64,000 nt of DNA from Thalassobium sp. (GTDB lineage: Bacteria; Pseudomonadota; Gammaproteobacteria; Pseudomonadales; Oceanobacteraceae), in NCBI GenBank assembly GCA_002733205.1, contig NVUW01000009.1, forward strand, positions 1 through 64,000, given 5' to 3'. Numbering within the stretch: the stretch's first letter is position 1; every line of letters starts with the position of its first letter. The notes below the pieces were generated by a model. The model did no database searches, was not told where the DNA came from, and worked only from the letters and a program-made list of their open reading frames with translations. Positions 27,054-36,964 of this stretch are shown here, in pieces. Both the position numbers and the translations under genes were made by a program.

Positions 27054-27662
27054 ATGATTAAGCACGACAATATTGAGAAAAGCCTGCCGTTGATGGTGGT
27101 GATGATCGTCATCGCCCTGAGCTGGGGCGGCATGGCGGAAATTGTTCCACTGTTCTGGCACAACGACACCAACAAGCCGGTTGAAGGCCTGGAACCTTAC
27201 ACTGCGATGCAGCTGGAAGGTCGTGACATCTACATCCGTGAAGGTTGTCACGTATGTCACACCCAGATGGTTCGTCCGTTCCGTGCAGAAACCGAACGTT
27301 ACGGCCCATACTCCACTGCCGGTGAATCGGTATACGAGCATCCGTTCCTGTGGGGTTCCAAGCGTACCGGTCCTGACCTGGCACGCGTAGGTGGCCGTTA
27401 CTCTGATGAGTGGCACCGTGCACACCTGTACAACCCACGTGACGTTGTACCTGAGTCCATCATGCCGTCTTACCCATGGTTGTTTGAAGATAAGGTCGAT
27501 GGCCGCCTGACTCCGAAGAAAATGGAAGCTCTGCGTATGGTCGGCGTACCGTACACCGATGCCGACATCGAAGGTGCTAAAGAGGCCGTTGACGGCAAAC
27601 GTGAAATCGAAGCTCTGGTTGCTTATTTGCAGCACCTGGGCACTGTAGTCACTAAACGGTAA
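27054..27662 (+). CDS. ccoO: cbb3-type cytochrome c oxidase subunit II
   Basis: 202 residues. N-terminal membrane anchor ([20 protein letters not shown]) and a periplasmic mono-haem cytochrome c domain with CHVCH ([13 protein letters not shown]) and Met ligand in ESIMPSYPW. 13 bp after ccoN, with GGAG before the ATG. Confidence 0.97.
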   Translation: MIKHDNIEKSLPLMVVMIVIALSWGGMAEIVPLFWHNDTNKPVEGLEPYTAMQLEGRDIYIREGCHVCHTQMVRPFRAETERYGPYSTAGESVYEHPFLWGSKRTGPDLARVGGRYSDEWHRAHLYNPRDVVPESIMPSYPWLFEDKVDGRLTPKKMEALRMVGVPYTDADIEGAKEAVDGKREIEALVAYLQHLGTVVTKR

Positions 27663-27667
27663 ATCCC

Positions 27668-27844
27668 ATGGATATTAACGACGTGCGCGGTTTGGGCAGC
27701 GTTTTCGCCCTGATAGCTTTTATCGGCATCTTCTGGTGGGCCTATGGCTCCAGCCGTAAAAAGCGTTTTGATAACGATGCTCAGATTCCATTTCTCGAAA
27801 ACGAAGAAATGCCAGCGCACGACGATAAAGATCGGAGTAAATAA
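27668..27844 (+). CDS. ccoQ: cbb3-type oxidase small subunit CcoQ/FixQ
   Basis: 58 residues: MDINDVRGLGSVFALIAFIG, one membrane helix (ALIAFIGIFWWAY), basic SSRKKRF and an acidic tail ending HDDKDRSK. CcoQ stabilises the NOP complex. Six bases after ccoO, two before ccoP. Confidence 0.93.
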   Translation: MDINDVRGLGSVFALIAFIGIFWWAYGSSRKKRFDNDAQIPFLENEEMPAHDDKDRSK

Positions 27845-27846
27845 AT

Positions 27847-28770
27847 ATGTTAAGCACTTTCTGGCAAGTGTGGGTTGCAGTCATCGTACTGGGATCCATG
27901 ATTGGTTGCGGCGTACTGATCATGTACACCAGCCGCGGCCAGCGTAAAGAAGAAACCGACCAGACAACTGGTCATGACTACGACGGTATTCAGGAACTGG
28001 ACAACCCGCTGCCACGCTGGTGGGTATTTATGTTCTGGGCAACCATCGTGTTTGGTTTTGGCTATCTGGGCGTGTATGGCCTGGGCAATGTCAATGGCCT
28101 GCTGACGGTTGAAGTCGATGGCGAACAGGTTGCCTGGTCTTCTACCAACCAGTGGAAAGCGGAAGTACAGAAGTTCGATGCAGACATCGCACCGCTGTAC
28201 GCCAAGTACACCGCCACTCCGGTTGAAGAGCTGGCCAAAGACGCAGACGCTTTGCAAACAGGTCAGCGCCTGTTCAAGAGCAACTGCGCTGTGTGCCACG
28301 GCTCGACCGCTAAAGGCGCTCAGGGCTTCCCGAACCTGACCGATAACGATTGGTTGTACGGTGGCGCTCCTGAGAACATCAAGCACACTCTGACTTACGG
28401 TCGTCAGGGCGCGATGCCTGCATGGGGTGGCGTTCTGGGTGAAGAAGGTACTACAGACATGGTGAACTACGTTCGCAGCCTGTCTGGCCTGAAGCACGAT
28501 GCCGAAGCCGCTGAAAAAGCAGCACCGAAGTTCCAGCAGCTGTGTATGGCTTGTCACGGTGCGGATGGTAAAGGCAGCCAATTGGTTGGCGCACCAAACC
28601 TGACTGATGACATCTGGTTATATGGCGGTTCTTCCAAGCAGATTGAGTTCACTCTGAAGCATGGTCGTAACGGTAAAATGCCAGCGCACCTGGAAATTCT
28701 TGGCAACAACGCTGAAGCCAAGATCCATCTGCTGACCACTTACGTTTACTCGCTGTCTCATCAGCAGTAA
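27847..28770 (+). CDS. ccoP: cbb3-type cytochrome c oxidase subunit III (dihaem)
   Basis: 307 residues. Two N-terminal membrane helices (WQVWVAVIVLGSMIGCGVLIM; WWVFMFWATIVFGFGYLG) and two cytochrome c domains with CAVCH (NCAVCHGSTAKGAQG) and CMACH (LCMACHGADGKGSQ). Receives electrons from soluble or membrane cytochromes and passes them to CcoO. Followed by a strong terminator. Confidence 0.97.
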   Translation: MLSTFWQVWVAVIVLGSMIGCGVLIMYTSRGQRKEETDQTTGHDYDGIQELDNPLPRWWVFMFWATIVFGFGYLGVYGLGNVNGLLTVEVDGEQVAWSSTNQWKAEVQKFDADIAPLYAKYTATPVEELAKDADALQTGQRLFKSNCAVCHGSTAKGAQGFPNLTDNDWLYGGAPENIKHTLTYGRQGAMPAWGGVLGEEGTTDMVNYVRSLSGLKHDAEAAEKAAPKFQQLCMACHGADGKGSQLVGAPNLTDDIWLYGGSSKQIEFTLKHGRNGKMPAHLEILGNNAEAKIHLLTTYVYSLSHQQ

Positions 28771-28831
28771 GCGCAGCAAGACCCCGGACAGGCAAAACCA
28801 GCCGGGGTTGAGCTAAGGCAATAAAAACAGA

Positions 28832-28858
28832 AAAAAGCGGCTTAATGCCGCTTTTTTC
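28832..28858 (+). terminator. Rho-independent terminator after ccoP
   Basis: AAAAAAGCGGC TTAAT GCCGCTTTTTT. An additional stem (ACCCCGG / CCGGGGT) lies at ~28781-28808. Confidence 0.9.
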
Positions 28859-28879
28859 GTTATAGCGACAAGCAACACG

Positions 28880-28903
28880 CTATATAATTGCTGCGTTATA
28901 TAG
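28880..28903. promoter_or_regulatory. 8-bp inverted repeat upstream of ccoG
   Basis: CTATATAA and TTATATAG with an 8-base spacer, ~80 bp before the ccoG start. Possible regulator site or promoter element. Confidence 0.3.
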
Positions 28904-28979
28904 AGCGCTGTGGAGCCCTGCTCCGTCTCTGGTTTCGCCAAGCGCCATCATGCACATCCAACCAAGGTGATTTGCCGTT

Positions 28980-30386
28980 ATGAGTAATATTCCGGTCAAA
29001 GATGTCACACCAAAAACCCAAAGCATGTATGAAAAACGTAAAAAGATTTACGTGCGTGAGATTGAGGGTTTTTTCCAGAAATTACGCACATGGTCGCTGT
29101 GGGCATTAATGCTCGGTTACTTCGGCAGCGCCTGGCTTAACTGGGAAGGCCGACAGGCCATTCTGTTTGATTTACCGGCGCGCCAGTTCCATATTTTTGG
29201 CGTCACCTTCTGGCCGCAGGATTTTATGCTGCTGTCGTGGTTATTAATTATCTGCGCCTTTGGTCTGTTCACCATTACCAACCTTGCTGGTCGTATCTGG
29301 TGCGGTTATACCTGCCCACAATCGGCCTGGTCGTTTATTTTTATGTGGATTGAAGAGCGTACCGAAGGTACCCGCAACGCCCGCATGAAACTCGATAAAG
29401 AACCGATGAGTGCGAGCAAATTCCGAAAAAAAGCGCTTAAGCATACGTTGTGGATGATCATTGCCATCTGGACCGGCATAACCTTTGTGGGCTACTTCAC
29501 TCCAATCCGCGAACTGGTGCCCGACTTCTTCACCCTCAACATTGGTGGCTGGGGTCTGTTCTGGATTGCCTTTTTCACCGTGGCCACCTACATCAACGCC
29601 GGTTGGATGCGAGAACAAGTCTGCATTTATATGTGCCCATACGCTCGCTTCCAGTCAGTGATGTACGATCCGGATACCCTCGCTGTGTCTTACGATGTAG
29701 ATCGTGGCGAACCACGTGGAAAACGCAGTAAAAAAGAAGAAAATGCCGCCGAACAGGATCGTCTCGGCGACTGTGTCGACTGCTCGCTGTGTGTTCAGGT
29801 TTGTCCGACCGGCATCGACATCCGCGATGGCCTGCAATATCAGTGTATCGGCTGCGCTCTGTGCATCGATGCCTGTGACTCCATTATGGAAAAACTGAAC
29901 AAGCCGAAAGGCCTGATCCGTTACACCACCGAGAATGAACTGGAAGGCAAGAAAACCCATTTCTTCAGGCCGCGACTGGTGGGTTATGCCGCGCTGCTGC
30001 TGATTATGATGGGCGCATTTGTCTACGCCATCGGCACCCGTACACCGTTCAAGCTGGACATTGAACGTGACCGTGGCGCGCTGTACCAGATGACGGCCAA
30101 CGATACCGTCACCAATGCGTACACACTGAAGCTGATTAATATGTCGCAAAGCCCGAAAACCTATACCCTGAGCCTGGATGGCATGGAAGGTATGAAAATG
30201 GATGCGCCAACTACTCAGTACCTGCGCGTGAACGAGCTGAAAGAAGTGCTTCTGACCATCGAAATTGATCCGGAAGAAGTGCACATGCCAGCCAGCCGTG
30301 TGGATATTGAGTTCGTCATCACCGATGCCGATACCGGCGAAGAAGTGGCGCGCGAAGAAAGCCGCTTTATTGCACCACGCAGTTAA
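28980..30386 (+). CDS. ccoG: cbb3 oxidase accessory protein CcoG (FixG-like, Fe-S)
   Basis: 468 residues. Several membrane helices, a conserved WCGYTCPQ near ~100, and a ferredoxin-like domain with two CxxCxxCxxxCP-type motifs (CVDCSLCVQVCPTG, CIGCALCIDACDS), then a C-terminal Ig-like periplasmic domain. CcoG is thought to reduce copper for delivery to CcoN. Starts its own unit after the ccoP terminator. Confidence 0.95.
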   Translation: MSNIPVKDVTPKTQSMYEKRKKIYVREIEGFFQKLRTWSLWALMLGYFGSAWLNWEGRQAILFDLPARQFHIFGVTFWPQDFMLLSWLLIICAFGLFTITNLAGRIWCGYTCPQSAWSFIFMWIEERTEGTRNARMKLDKEPMSASKFRKKALKHTLWMIIAIWTGITFVGYFTPIRELVPDFFTLNIGGWGLFWIAFFTVATYINAGWMREQVCIYMCPYARFQSVMYDPDTLAVSYDVDRGEPRGKRSKKEENAAEQDRLGDCVDCSLCVQVCPTGIDIRDGLQYQCIGCALCIDACDSIMEKLNKPKGLIRYTTENELEGKKTHFFRPRLVGYAALLLIMMGAFVYAIGTRTPFKLDIERDRGALYQMTANDTVTNAYTLKLINMSQSPKTYTLSLDGMEGMKMDAPTTQYLRVNELKEVLLTIEIDPEEVHMPASRVDIEFVITDADTGEEVAREESRFIAPRS

Positions 30387-30460
30387 TTTGTGGAAAAAGA
30401 TTCGCCGCCACGGAACCATGACCCGTGTCAGCGAATCTGACAAATCCAAACTGGAGACTG

Positions 30461-30495
30461 ACCGTCCAAGTGGTTAAACTTGGGCGGTTTTTTTT
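30461..30495 (+). terminator. Rho-independent terminator between ccoG and ccoH
   Basis: Stem ACCGTCCAAG / CTTGGGCGGT (one G-U wobble), loop TGGTTAAA, then eight T. Unusual inside a cco assembly operon; it would uncouple ccoG from ccoHIS unless partly read through. Confidence 0.85.
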
Positions 30496-30523
30496 ATCCC
30501 GCCCGATGCCGATTGAGAAGTCT

Positions 30524-31024
30524 ATGAACACCGAATCCAAAGAACACGCTCCCTGGTACAAAGAACCCATGGTGTGGCTGGTTGCGGGTATTCCGCTGCT
30601 GTCTATCTGCTGGGGTTTTGTGATGCTGACACTCGCCCTCGAGTCCAAAGATTCTCTGGTAAGCGACAGCTATTACAAAGACGGCGTCAGCTATACCGAA
30701 AACGTTGAAGCCGATGCTCATGCCGCCCGCCTGCAGATCAAGGCCGACCTGACGTTCACCGCAGACGAAGTCCACCTGACCCTGAACGGTTATCTGGACG
30801 AAGAACCCGCCACCCTGCAACTGCAATTGATTCACCCGACCCTGCAGGACCGTGACGTAACCGTACTGCTGCAACGCCTGGGTGACGGCCATTACGCCGG
30901 CGTCAATGAACTGGTATTACCGGAACGCCGCCATATCTGGCTGCTCAGCCACGAACAGCAATGGCGTATCCGCGGCACCGAACGGATCGAAGCAGACAAG
31001 GTTATTAATTTACACGCCAAATGA
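30524..31024 (+). CDS. ccoH: cbb3 oxidase assembly protein CcoH (FixH)
   Basis: 166 residues from the ATG at 30524 (MNTESKEHAPWYKEPMVWLV), preceded by GAGAAG. One N-terminal membrane helix (VWLVAGIPLLSICWGFVML), then the FixH signature (LVSDSYYKDGVSY) and a periplasmic Ig-like domain. It overlaps the ccoI start by four bases (ATGA). Confidence 0.92.
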   Translation: MNTESKEHAPWYKEPMVWLVAGIPLLSICWGFVMLTLALESKDSLVSDSYYKDGVSYTENVEADAHAARLQIKADLTFTADEVHLTLNGYLDEEPATLQLQLIHPTLQDRDVTVLLQRLGDGHYAGVNELVLPERRHIWLLSHEQQWRIRGTERIEADKVINLHAK

Positions 31025-33465
31025 ATGCACATTCAGCCCAAGAGCGCTGCTTTCACTGCGGTGAAGCCACCACCGAAGGTGAGCGCTGGTCAACCCTGAT
31101 TGATGGCCAACGGCAGCCGATGTGCTGCCCGGGCTGTAAAGCCATTGCCGAAACCATCGTCGCCAGTGGCCTGAAAGATTATTACCGCCACCGTACCGAA
31201 TTGCCGGAGTTATCACCGGCCGAGCTGGAAGACAGCGATCTTTCTGCACGCGAATCCCTCACGCTGTATGACAGCGAAGCCCTGCAACGCCGCTTTGTCG
31301 CTCACTTGAGTGGCAATCAACAAGGCGAAGCGGAAGCCACTTTTATTATCGACGGCATCAGCTGTGCCGCCTGCGCCTGGCTGATTGAGCACCGCGTCGG
31401 CCAGTTGCCCGGCGTAAAAAACGCCGTGTTAAATCTGTCAAACCACCGTTTGGTGGTGCGCTGGCAGTACGACCAGATTGCCGTATCCAGTATTGCCGAG
31501 GCGATTTACCGCCTGGGCTACAAAGCCTCGCCTTTTTCGGCCACCGAACAGGAAGAGCAACGTCACCGCGAGGGTAAACTGGCCATCCGCCGCCTGGCCG
31601 TTGCCGGTATCGGTACCATGCAGGTGATGATGATGGCCGTACCGCTGTACGTTGGCATGGCCGAGCAATACGAGTTTTTTATGCGCCTCGCCTCGATGGT
31701 GATGACCCTGCCGGTGGTGATGTTCAGCGCCCGGCCGTTCTTTACCGCCGCCCTGCGTGATCTGCGCACCCGTCACCTGACGATGGATGTGCCGGTGTCA
31801 CTGGCCATTGTGCTGGCATTTTGTTCGAGCATCTGGAGCACCCTGAATCAGGGTATCGAGGTCTATTTTGACTCGGTCTGTATGTTTACCTTTTTCTTGT
31901 TACTCGGCCGCTTTCTGGAAATGCGCGCCCGTCACCGGATGGGTAAAGCCGGTAATAATCTGTTGACGCTGCTGCCCAACATCGCGCTGAAAGTTGGTGA
32001 CGACGGTGTCGAGCACGTCATCGCCAGTGAAGATATCCGTATTGGTGACGTACTGCGTCTCAAACCCGGCCATGCGATTCCGGCTGACGGCGTGGTGATG
32101 GAAGGCCGCAGCTCGGTCGATGAAGCCGCACTCACTGGCGAATACCTGCCCATCAGCAAAAAAGCCGGTGATCGCCTGATCGGCGGTACGTTTAACGTCG
32201 AGAGTCCGCTGCTGATGAAGGTTACCGCCACTGGCGCCGAAGCGCAGTTGTCGACCATCATGCGCCTGATGGATCGTGCCCAGCAGGAAAAACCGCGCGC
32301 GGCGCTGCTGGCCGACAAAATTGCCAGCCACTTTGTTGCGGCGGTGCTGATCATTTCCAGTTCAGTCTTCACCTTCTGGTGGCTGCAAGGTAATGAACAC
32401 GCCTTTTTTATCGCCCTCAGCGTGCTGGTAGTAACCTGCCCCTGCGCTCTGTCACTGGCCACGCCAACCGCTCTGACGGCGGCAACAGCTGCACTGCGCG
32501 AACGTGGCCTGCTGATCAGCAAAGGCCATGTACTGGAAGTGCTGCCACAGATTAACCGTGTGGTATTCGATAAAACCGGCACCCTGACCCAGGGCAAATT
32601 AACCCTCGAGCAGGTCGAACCTCTGGCGGATCTGGATGAAACCCAGGTGCTGGCGCTGATCGCCGGACTAGAGAAGCACTCGACTCATCCGATTGCCCGT
32701 GCCTTCCGCGCTATTAAATCCGCAGCGGTAGAGAACACCGAACAAACCGCGGGTCAGGGTATCAGCGGCCAGTGGAACGGTCTGACCCTGCGTTTTGGCC
32801 GGGCTGATTATGCCTGGCCTGCCGCCCCTCTGGCGGAACCCGACAGCAATGCAGCCGGTCAGTGGCTGTTACTGGCCAGCGACCAGCAGCCGCTGGCCTG
32901 GGTACGCCTGAACGACAGCCTGCGCCGCAACGCGGCGTCGATTGTCAGCGGTCTGCAACAGCGCGGTATTGCTGTCTCTCTGCTGACCGGCGACCCCGGC
33001 GCATCCGGTCAGGTGGTGGCTGATGCACTGGGTATTACCGATCTGCAGACCGGTGTCTCGCCAGAGCAGAAACTGGCGGCGGTACGCGCCTGGCAGCAGG
33101 CGGGTGAACGGGTCATGATGGTGGGTGACGGTATTAACGATGTGCCGGTTCTGGCCGGTGCGGATATTGCTCTGGCCGTTAACGAGGCCACCGATCTGGC
33201 CAAAACCAACGCCGATGCCATGCTTACCAATGGCCGTCTGGAAACCTTACTGACCGCTCTGGATGGTGCTACCAAGACGCGCCGTATTATTGCCCAGAAC
33301 ATCGGTTGGGCTTTGCTGTACAATCTCATCGCACTGCCGGTGGCGGCCGCAGGCTTTGTTCCGCCCTGGGCTGCAGCGATTGGTATGTCATTCAGTTCGC
33401 TGCTGGTCGTTACCAACGCCCTGCGCCTGAACCGTTTGCCAGCTCCTGACTCCTCTGAGGTTTGA
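31021..33465 (+). CDS. ccoI: Copper-transporting P-type ATPase CcoI (FixI)
   Basis: 814 residues. N-terminal Cys-rich zinc-ribbon-like domain (CFHCGEATTEG ... CCPGCKAIAE), HMA domain (GISCAACAWLIE), eight helices with the CPC motif (VVTCPCALSLATP), phosphorylation site DKTGTLT, TGE (DEAALTGEYLP) and hinge GDGINDVPVL. Exports Cu(I) for assembly of the CcoN CuB centre. Overlaps ccoH. Confidence 0.95.
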   Translation: MNAHSAQERCFHCGEATTEGERWSTLIDGQRQPMCCPGCKAIAETIVASGLKDYYRHRTELPELSPAELEDSDLSARESLTLYDSEALQRRFVAHLSGNQQGEAEATFIIDGISCAACAWLIEHRVGQLPGVKNAVLNLSNHRLVVRWQYDQIAVSSIAEAIYRLGYKASPFSATEQEEQRHREGKLAIRRLAVAGIGTMQVMMMAVPLYVGMAEQYEFFMRLASMVMTLPVVMFSARPFFTAALRDLRTRHLTMDVPVSLAIVLAFCSSIWSTLNQGIEVYFDSVCMFTFFLLLGRFLEMRARHRMGKAGNNLLTLLPNIALKVGDDGVEHVIASEDIRIGDVLRLKPGHAIPADGVVMEGRSSVDEAALTGEYLPISKKAGDRLIGGTFNVESPLLMKVTATGAEAQLSTIMRLMDRAQQEKPRAALLADKIASHFVAAVLIISSSVFTFWWLQGNEHAFFIALSVLVVTCPCALSLATPTALTAATAALRERGLLISKGHVLEVLPQINRVVFDKTGTLTQGKLTLEQVEPLADLDETQVLALIAGLEKHSTHPIARAFRAIKSAAVENTEQTAGQGISGQWNGLTLRFGRADYAWPAAPLAEPDSNAAGQWLLLASDQQPLAWVRLNDSLRRNAASIVSGLQQRGIAVSLLTGDPGASGQVVADALGITDLQTGVSPEQKLAAVRAWQQAGERVMMVGDGINDVPVLAGADIALAVNEATDLAKTNADAMLTNGRLETLLTALDGATKTRRIIAQNIGWALLYNLIALPVAAAGFVPPWAAAIGMSFSSLLVVTNALRLNRLPAPDSSEV

Positions 33466-33468
33466 TCG

Positions 33469-33666
33469 ATGGATATCATTTACATCCTGGTACCGCTGTC
33501 TCTGCTGCTGATCGGCATTGCTGTACTGATCTTTTTCTGGGCGGTGAAAAGCGGCCAGTTTGAAGACATGGAATCCCCCGCCCACCGCATTCTGTTCGAT
33601 GACGATGAACCCGTCAGCCGTCCGCGCAACGACACACAAGACGATAAGCCGTCCGACAAACCATGA
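33469..33666 (+). CDS. ccoS: cbb3 oxidase maturation protein CcoS
   Basis: 65 residues, MDIIYILVPLSLLLIGIAVL, one membrane helix, then FFWAVKSGQFEDMESPAHRI, the CcoS signature. Required for cofactor insertion into CcoN. Its end overlaps the next start by four bases (ATGA). Confidence 0.93.
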   Translation: MDIIYILVPLSLLLIGIAVLIFFWAVKSGQFEDMESPAHRILFDDDEPVSRPRNDTQDDKPSDKP

Positions 33667-34325
33667 TTGAACCGCTCTCGCTGCTGACCGCGTTTCTGCT
33701 CGGCCTGTTTGGCTCCAGCCACTGCCTGGTAATGTGCGGCGGAATTGCCGCCGCCATTGGCAGCAACGCCGGCACGCAACGTGTACGCGTGACTCTGCTG
33801 TTTAACGCCGGGCGCATACTCAGTTACAGCATCGCCGGATTGATTGTCGCCAGCGCCGGCCTGTGGCTGCAGAGCCAGCACCAATGGCTGATGCTGGTAT
33901 TGCGCACGCTGGCGGCACTGATGCTGATCCTGATGGGCCTGTATATTGCCCGCTGGTCATTAATGCTGACCCGTATCGAACAACTGGGTCAGGGAATTTG
34001 GAAATACCTGCAGCCTCTGACCCGCCGTTTTATGCAGTCACCACGCGCGATTGATCGCTTGTGGCTGGGCATGCTCTGGGGCTGGCTGCCCTGCGGCCTG
34101 ATTTACAGCACGCTGAGCTGGGTTGCCGCAAATGGCCAGCCTTTGCTGGGAGCCGCCGCGATGTTCGCCTTTGGTCTGGGTACCCTGCCGGCGCTGTTTG
34201 CCAGCACACTGGCGGCCAATGTTCTGACGCCGTTTCTGAGCAATAACCGCGTGCGTCAGGTTGCCGGAGGATTACTGATAGGATTTGGCCTGTGGACGGC
34301 CGCTTCGGTCTGGCTGCTTTCTTGA
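33663..34325 (+). CDS. SafE/TauE-like membrane protein of the cco cluster
   Basis: 220 residues with six membrane helices. Starts with FLLGLFGSSHCLVMCGGIA, the HCxxMCGG motif of the sulfite-exporter-TauE-like family that follows ccoS in many proteobacteria and is thought to act in copper handling for cytochrome oxidases (CcoA is a different, MFS protein). Translationally coupled to ccoS. Confidence 0.85.
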   Translation: MIEPLSLLTAFLLGLFGSSHCLVMCGGIAAAIGSNAGTQRVRVTLLFNAGRILSYSIAGLIVASAGLWLQSQHQWLMLVLRTLAALMLILMGLYIARWSLMLTRIEQLGQGIWKYLQPLTRRFMQSPRAIDRLWLGMLWGWLPCGLIYSTLSWVAANGQPLLGAAAMFAFGLGTLPALFASTLAANVLTPFLSNNRVRQVAGGLLIGFGLWTAASVWLLS

Positions 34326-34410
34326 CAGATCGCGCGCTAATGCCGAACATAGCCGCAACTGTTGCACTTGTTACCTACTCCAGTGTTGGAGTTTTACTCA
34401 GGAATCAGTC

Positions 34411-35178
34411 ATGAAAACGACACCCGTTGCGCCTGCTCCCATGCGGGGCACTCAACCACACTGCCAGACCTGCTCACTGAATGCACTGTGTCTGCCACTG
34501 TCCCTGAACGATTCCGATATGGAGCGCCTCGACGATATCATCCGCCGTGGTCGTCCGATTCAGAAAGGCCAGCTGCTGTTCCAGCAAGGCGAAGCGTTTC
34601 AATCCGTCTTTGCGGTCCGCACCGGCGCTCTGAAAACCTACACATTAGCCAGTAATGGCGAAGAACAGATTACCGGTTTCCACCTGGCCTCAGAACTGGT
34701 CGGTCTGGCCGGCTACGATAACGGCAACTATCCGCTGACCGCCAAAGCACTGGAAACCACCACCGTGTGTGAAATTCCGCTGCAACAACTCGACACCCTG
34801 GCCGATGATCTGCCCGATTTACGCAAACAGTTAATGCGTACGATGGGCACTGAAATCCGTCACGACCAGAACATGATGCTGCTGCTCAGCAAAAAGAACG
34901 CCGAAGAGCGCGTCGCCTCTTTCCTGATTGATATTTCTCAGCGTTACTCACGCCGCGGCTTCTCGGCCAGCCACTTCCGCCTGCCGATGTCACGGGTGGA
35001 TATCAGTAATTATCTGGGTCTGGCGGTTGAAACCATCAGCCGGGTTTTTACCCGCTTCCAGAAAAACGGTCTGATCGAAACTCAGGGCAAAGAAGTGATC
35101 CTTCAGGACGCCGATATGCTCTATGAGCTGGCGGGCCTGAACACTGACAAAGAGTGCGCCGTTCATCCGCAGGAATAA
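34411..35178 (+). CDS. fnr: FNR/Anr-type oxygen-sensing transcriptional regulator
   Basis: 255 residues from the ATG at 34411 with CAGGAA upstream. N-terminal Fe-S ligands (HCQTCSLNALC, three Cys) plus a fourth in TTVCEI; cyclic-nucleotide-binding-like fold; Crp-type HTH with VDISNYLGLAVETISRVFTRF (E..SR recognition). The [4Fe-4S] form dimerises without oxygen and activates cbb3 and other genes. Placed right after the cco cluster it probably regulates. Confidence 0.95.
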   Translation: MKTTPVAPAPMRGTQPHCQTCSLNALCLPLSLNDSDMERLDDIIRRGRPIQKGQLLFQQGEAFQSVFAVRTGALKTYTLASNGEEQITGFHLASELVGLAGYDNGNYPLTAKALETTTVCEIPLQQLDTLADDLPDLRKQLMRTMGTEIRHDQNMMLLLSKKNAEERVASFLIDISQRYSRRGFSASHFRLPMSRVDISNYLGLAVETISRVFTRFQKNGLIETQGKEVILQDADMLYELAGLNTDKECAVHPQE

Positions 35179-35199
35179 GCAACCCTCAGCCGCACGTTG

Positions 35200-35226
35200 A
35201 AAACCGGTCACTGACCGGTTTTTTTA
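35200..35226 (+). terminator. Rho-independent terminator after fnr
   Basis: AAACCGGTCA CTGACCGGTTTTTTTA hairpin 20 bp past the stop codon. Confidence 0.88.
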
Positions 35227-35430
35227 TGCCTGTATTTCATTCGTTAACTCAGGTCACGGTGGTACGGGAAATGCTTTGTCTGTAGTAAAGGCTGAACGGA
35301 TGTTATTTTTCTGGCGCCGGTTTCCAATCATTCTATTGGCAATTGGTATAAAACGGCGGCAGATAAACCAATCTGATCTAAGATTGCAGAATAGCGTCAT
35401 TCAGCCGATATGACGTATAAGGAGGTGACC

Positions 35431-35925
35431 ATGGGCATCTGCGCAACCGAATTAACCCGCTGGGTAATCCAGCCAACCCTGCAGCGTATTGGCGTAACCG
35501 CGCCGATGGCCTGCACTCTGCTGCTGGCGACAGCCGCACAGGAGTCGGCGCTGGGATCTCACCTGAAGGTCGCTGGCCAACGCGGCCTGGGCATTTACCG
35601 TATTCACAGCCTGACCCATCGTCATGTCTGGGATGCTTATCTGGCGCAACAACCGGAATTGGCCAGCACCGTACGCGGCCTTGCCAGTCAGCATGACTTT
35701 CTGAATCATCCCCACGCCGAACTGACCACCAACCTGTCGTATGCCACCGCCGTTGCCTGGTTCATTTATGCCCGCAATGGCGATTTCGTGTTACCGGATA
35801 CAGCCACCCCGGAACAGCTTGCCCGCTTATGGAAGCGGTTTTACCACCCTCGCAGCAGCGTCAGCATTGAAGACTTCTGCGCCAACGTTGCCGAAGTCAG
35901 CGCCCTGCTCGACCGTGCCGCCTGA
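35431..35925 (+). CDS. Putative lysozyme/transglycosylase-like protein
   Basis: 164 residues from the ATG at 35431, which has an ideal AAGGAGGT ribosome site; the frame opens 21 bp earlier. It has LLLATAAQESALGSHLKVAG with a candidate catalytic Glu, GLGIYRIHSLTHRHVWDAYL, and AVAWFIYARNGDFVLPDTAT ... LWKRFYHP. The layout is that of small phage-type proteins with a lysozyme-like fold. No signal peptide; assignment is tentative and phage neighbours are missing. Confidence 0.5.
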   Translation: MGICATELTRWVIQPTLQRIGVTAPMACTLLLATAAQESALGSHLKVAGQRGLGIYRIHSLTHRHVWDAYLAQQPELASTVRGLASQHDFLNHPHAELTTNLSYATAVAWFIYARNGDFVLPDTATPEQLARLWKRFYHPRSSVSIEDFCANVAEVSALLDRAA

Positions 35926-36060
35926 GCAGGCGACAACCCTTTCTGCTTACGCCCACAGACGGCGACTTTCCCTACAGAATTAACTGCCAGAACTGCGCAG
36001 GCGGTTCCTTCACCCGGTGCATTCTGCTATAAAGCGGGCGCAATTATTCAGGGTGTTTTT

Positions 36061-36912
36061 ATGATCGAATCCGCTGCCGAGCGCAAAGAGCAACTCGAGT
36101 TCAACAAACTGCAGAAGCGCCTGCGCCGTAATGTCGGCAAGGCCATTGAAGACTACCGCATGATCGAAGACGGCGATAAGGTTATGGTTTGCCTGTCCGG
36201 CGGTAAAGATTCGTACACCATGCTCGATATTCTGCTGAGCCTGCAAAAAAGCGCGCCGATTCATTTCGATATCATTGCCGTGAATATGGACCAGAAACAG
36301 CCCGGTTTTCCGGAGCATATTCTGCCGCAATACCTGACCGAGCTGGGCGTTGATTTTCATATTGTGGAAAAAGACACTTACAGCGTGGTGAAAGACATCA
36401 TTCCGGAAGGCAAAACCACCTGTGGCCTGTGCTCGCGCCTGCGTCGCGGCACCCTGTACGGCTTTGCCGAAAGCATCGGTGCCAATAAAATTGCTCTTGG
36501 CCATCACCGTGATGACATCATCGAAACCCTGTTTCTGAATATGTTCTATGGCGGAAAACTCAAAGCGATGCCGCCTAAGCTGTTAAGCGACGATCAGAAA
36601 CACGTACTGATCCGCCCATTGGCTTATTGCAAAGAAAAAGACATTGAAAAATTTGCCGAGGCACGGGGCTTCCCAATTATTCCGTGCAACCTGTGCGGGT
36701 CGCAGGAAAATCTGCAACGCCAGAACATTAAGATGATGCTGGAACAGTGGGACAGAGAACAGCCGGGACGCAGCGAGAATATCTTTGCCGCTATCTGTAA
36801 TGTGGCACCGTCGCAATTAGGTGATACGCAGTTGTTTGATTTTGTCACCCTGCAGGATAAGCAGGACAAAGGTCATCTGTTTACCCGTCTGGATGTCGTT
36901 CAGATCGACTGA
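36061..36912 (+). CDS. ttcA: tRNA 2-thiocytidine(32) synthetase TtcA
   Basis: 283 residues. PP-loop SGGKDS ([17 protein letters not shown]), Fe-S cysteines [11 protein letters not shown] and a further PCNLCGSQ, all as in TtcA. It adenylates C32 and adds sulfur using a [4Fe-4S] cluster. The position downstream of fnr is also seen in enterobacteria. Confidence 0.95.
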   Translation: MIESAAERKEQLEFNKLQKRLRRNVGKAIEDYRMIEDGDKVMVCLSGGKDSYTMLDILLSLQKSAPIHFDIIAVNMDQKQPGFPEHILPQYLTELGVDFHIVEKDTYSVVKDIIPEGKTTCGLCSRLRRGTLYGFAESIGANKIALGHHRDDIIETLFLNMFYGGKLKAMPPKLLSDDQKHVLIRPLAYCKEKDIEKFAEARGFPIIPCNLCGSQENLQRQNIKMMLEQWDREQPGRSENIFAAICNVAPSQLGDTQLFDFVTLQDKQDKGHLFTRLDVVQID

Positions 36913-36937
36913 TCTGACTGCTCTTTTTTGCCAGCAA

Positions 36938-36964
36938 AAGAAAAGGCGGTCACAAACCGCCTTG
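36938..36964. terminator. Bidirectional terminator between ttcA and a minus-strand gene
   Basis: AAGGCGGT CACAA ACCGCCTT; the minus-strand gene's stop codon lies inside the stem and a T-rich run follows on that strand. Confidence 0.65.
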
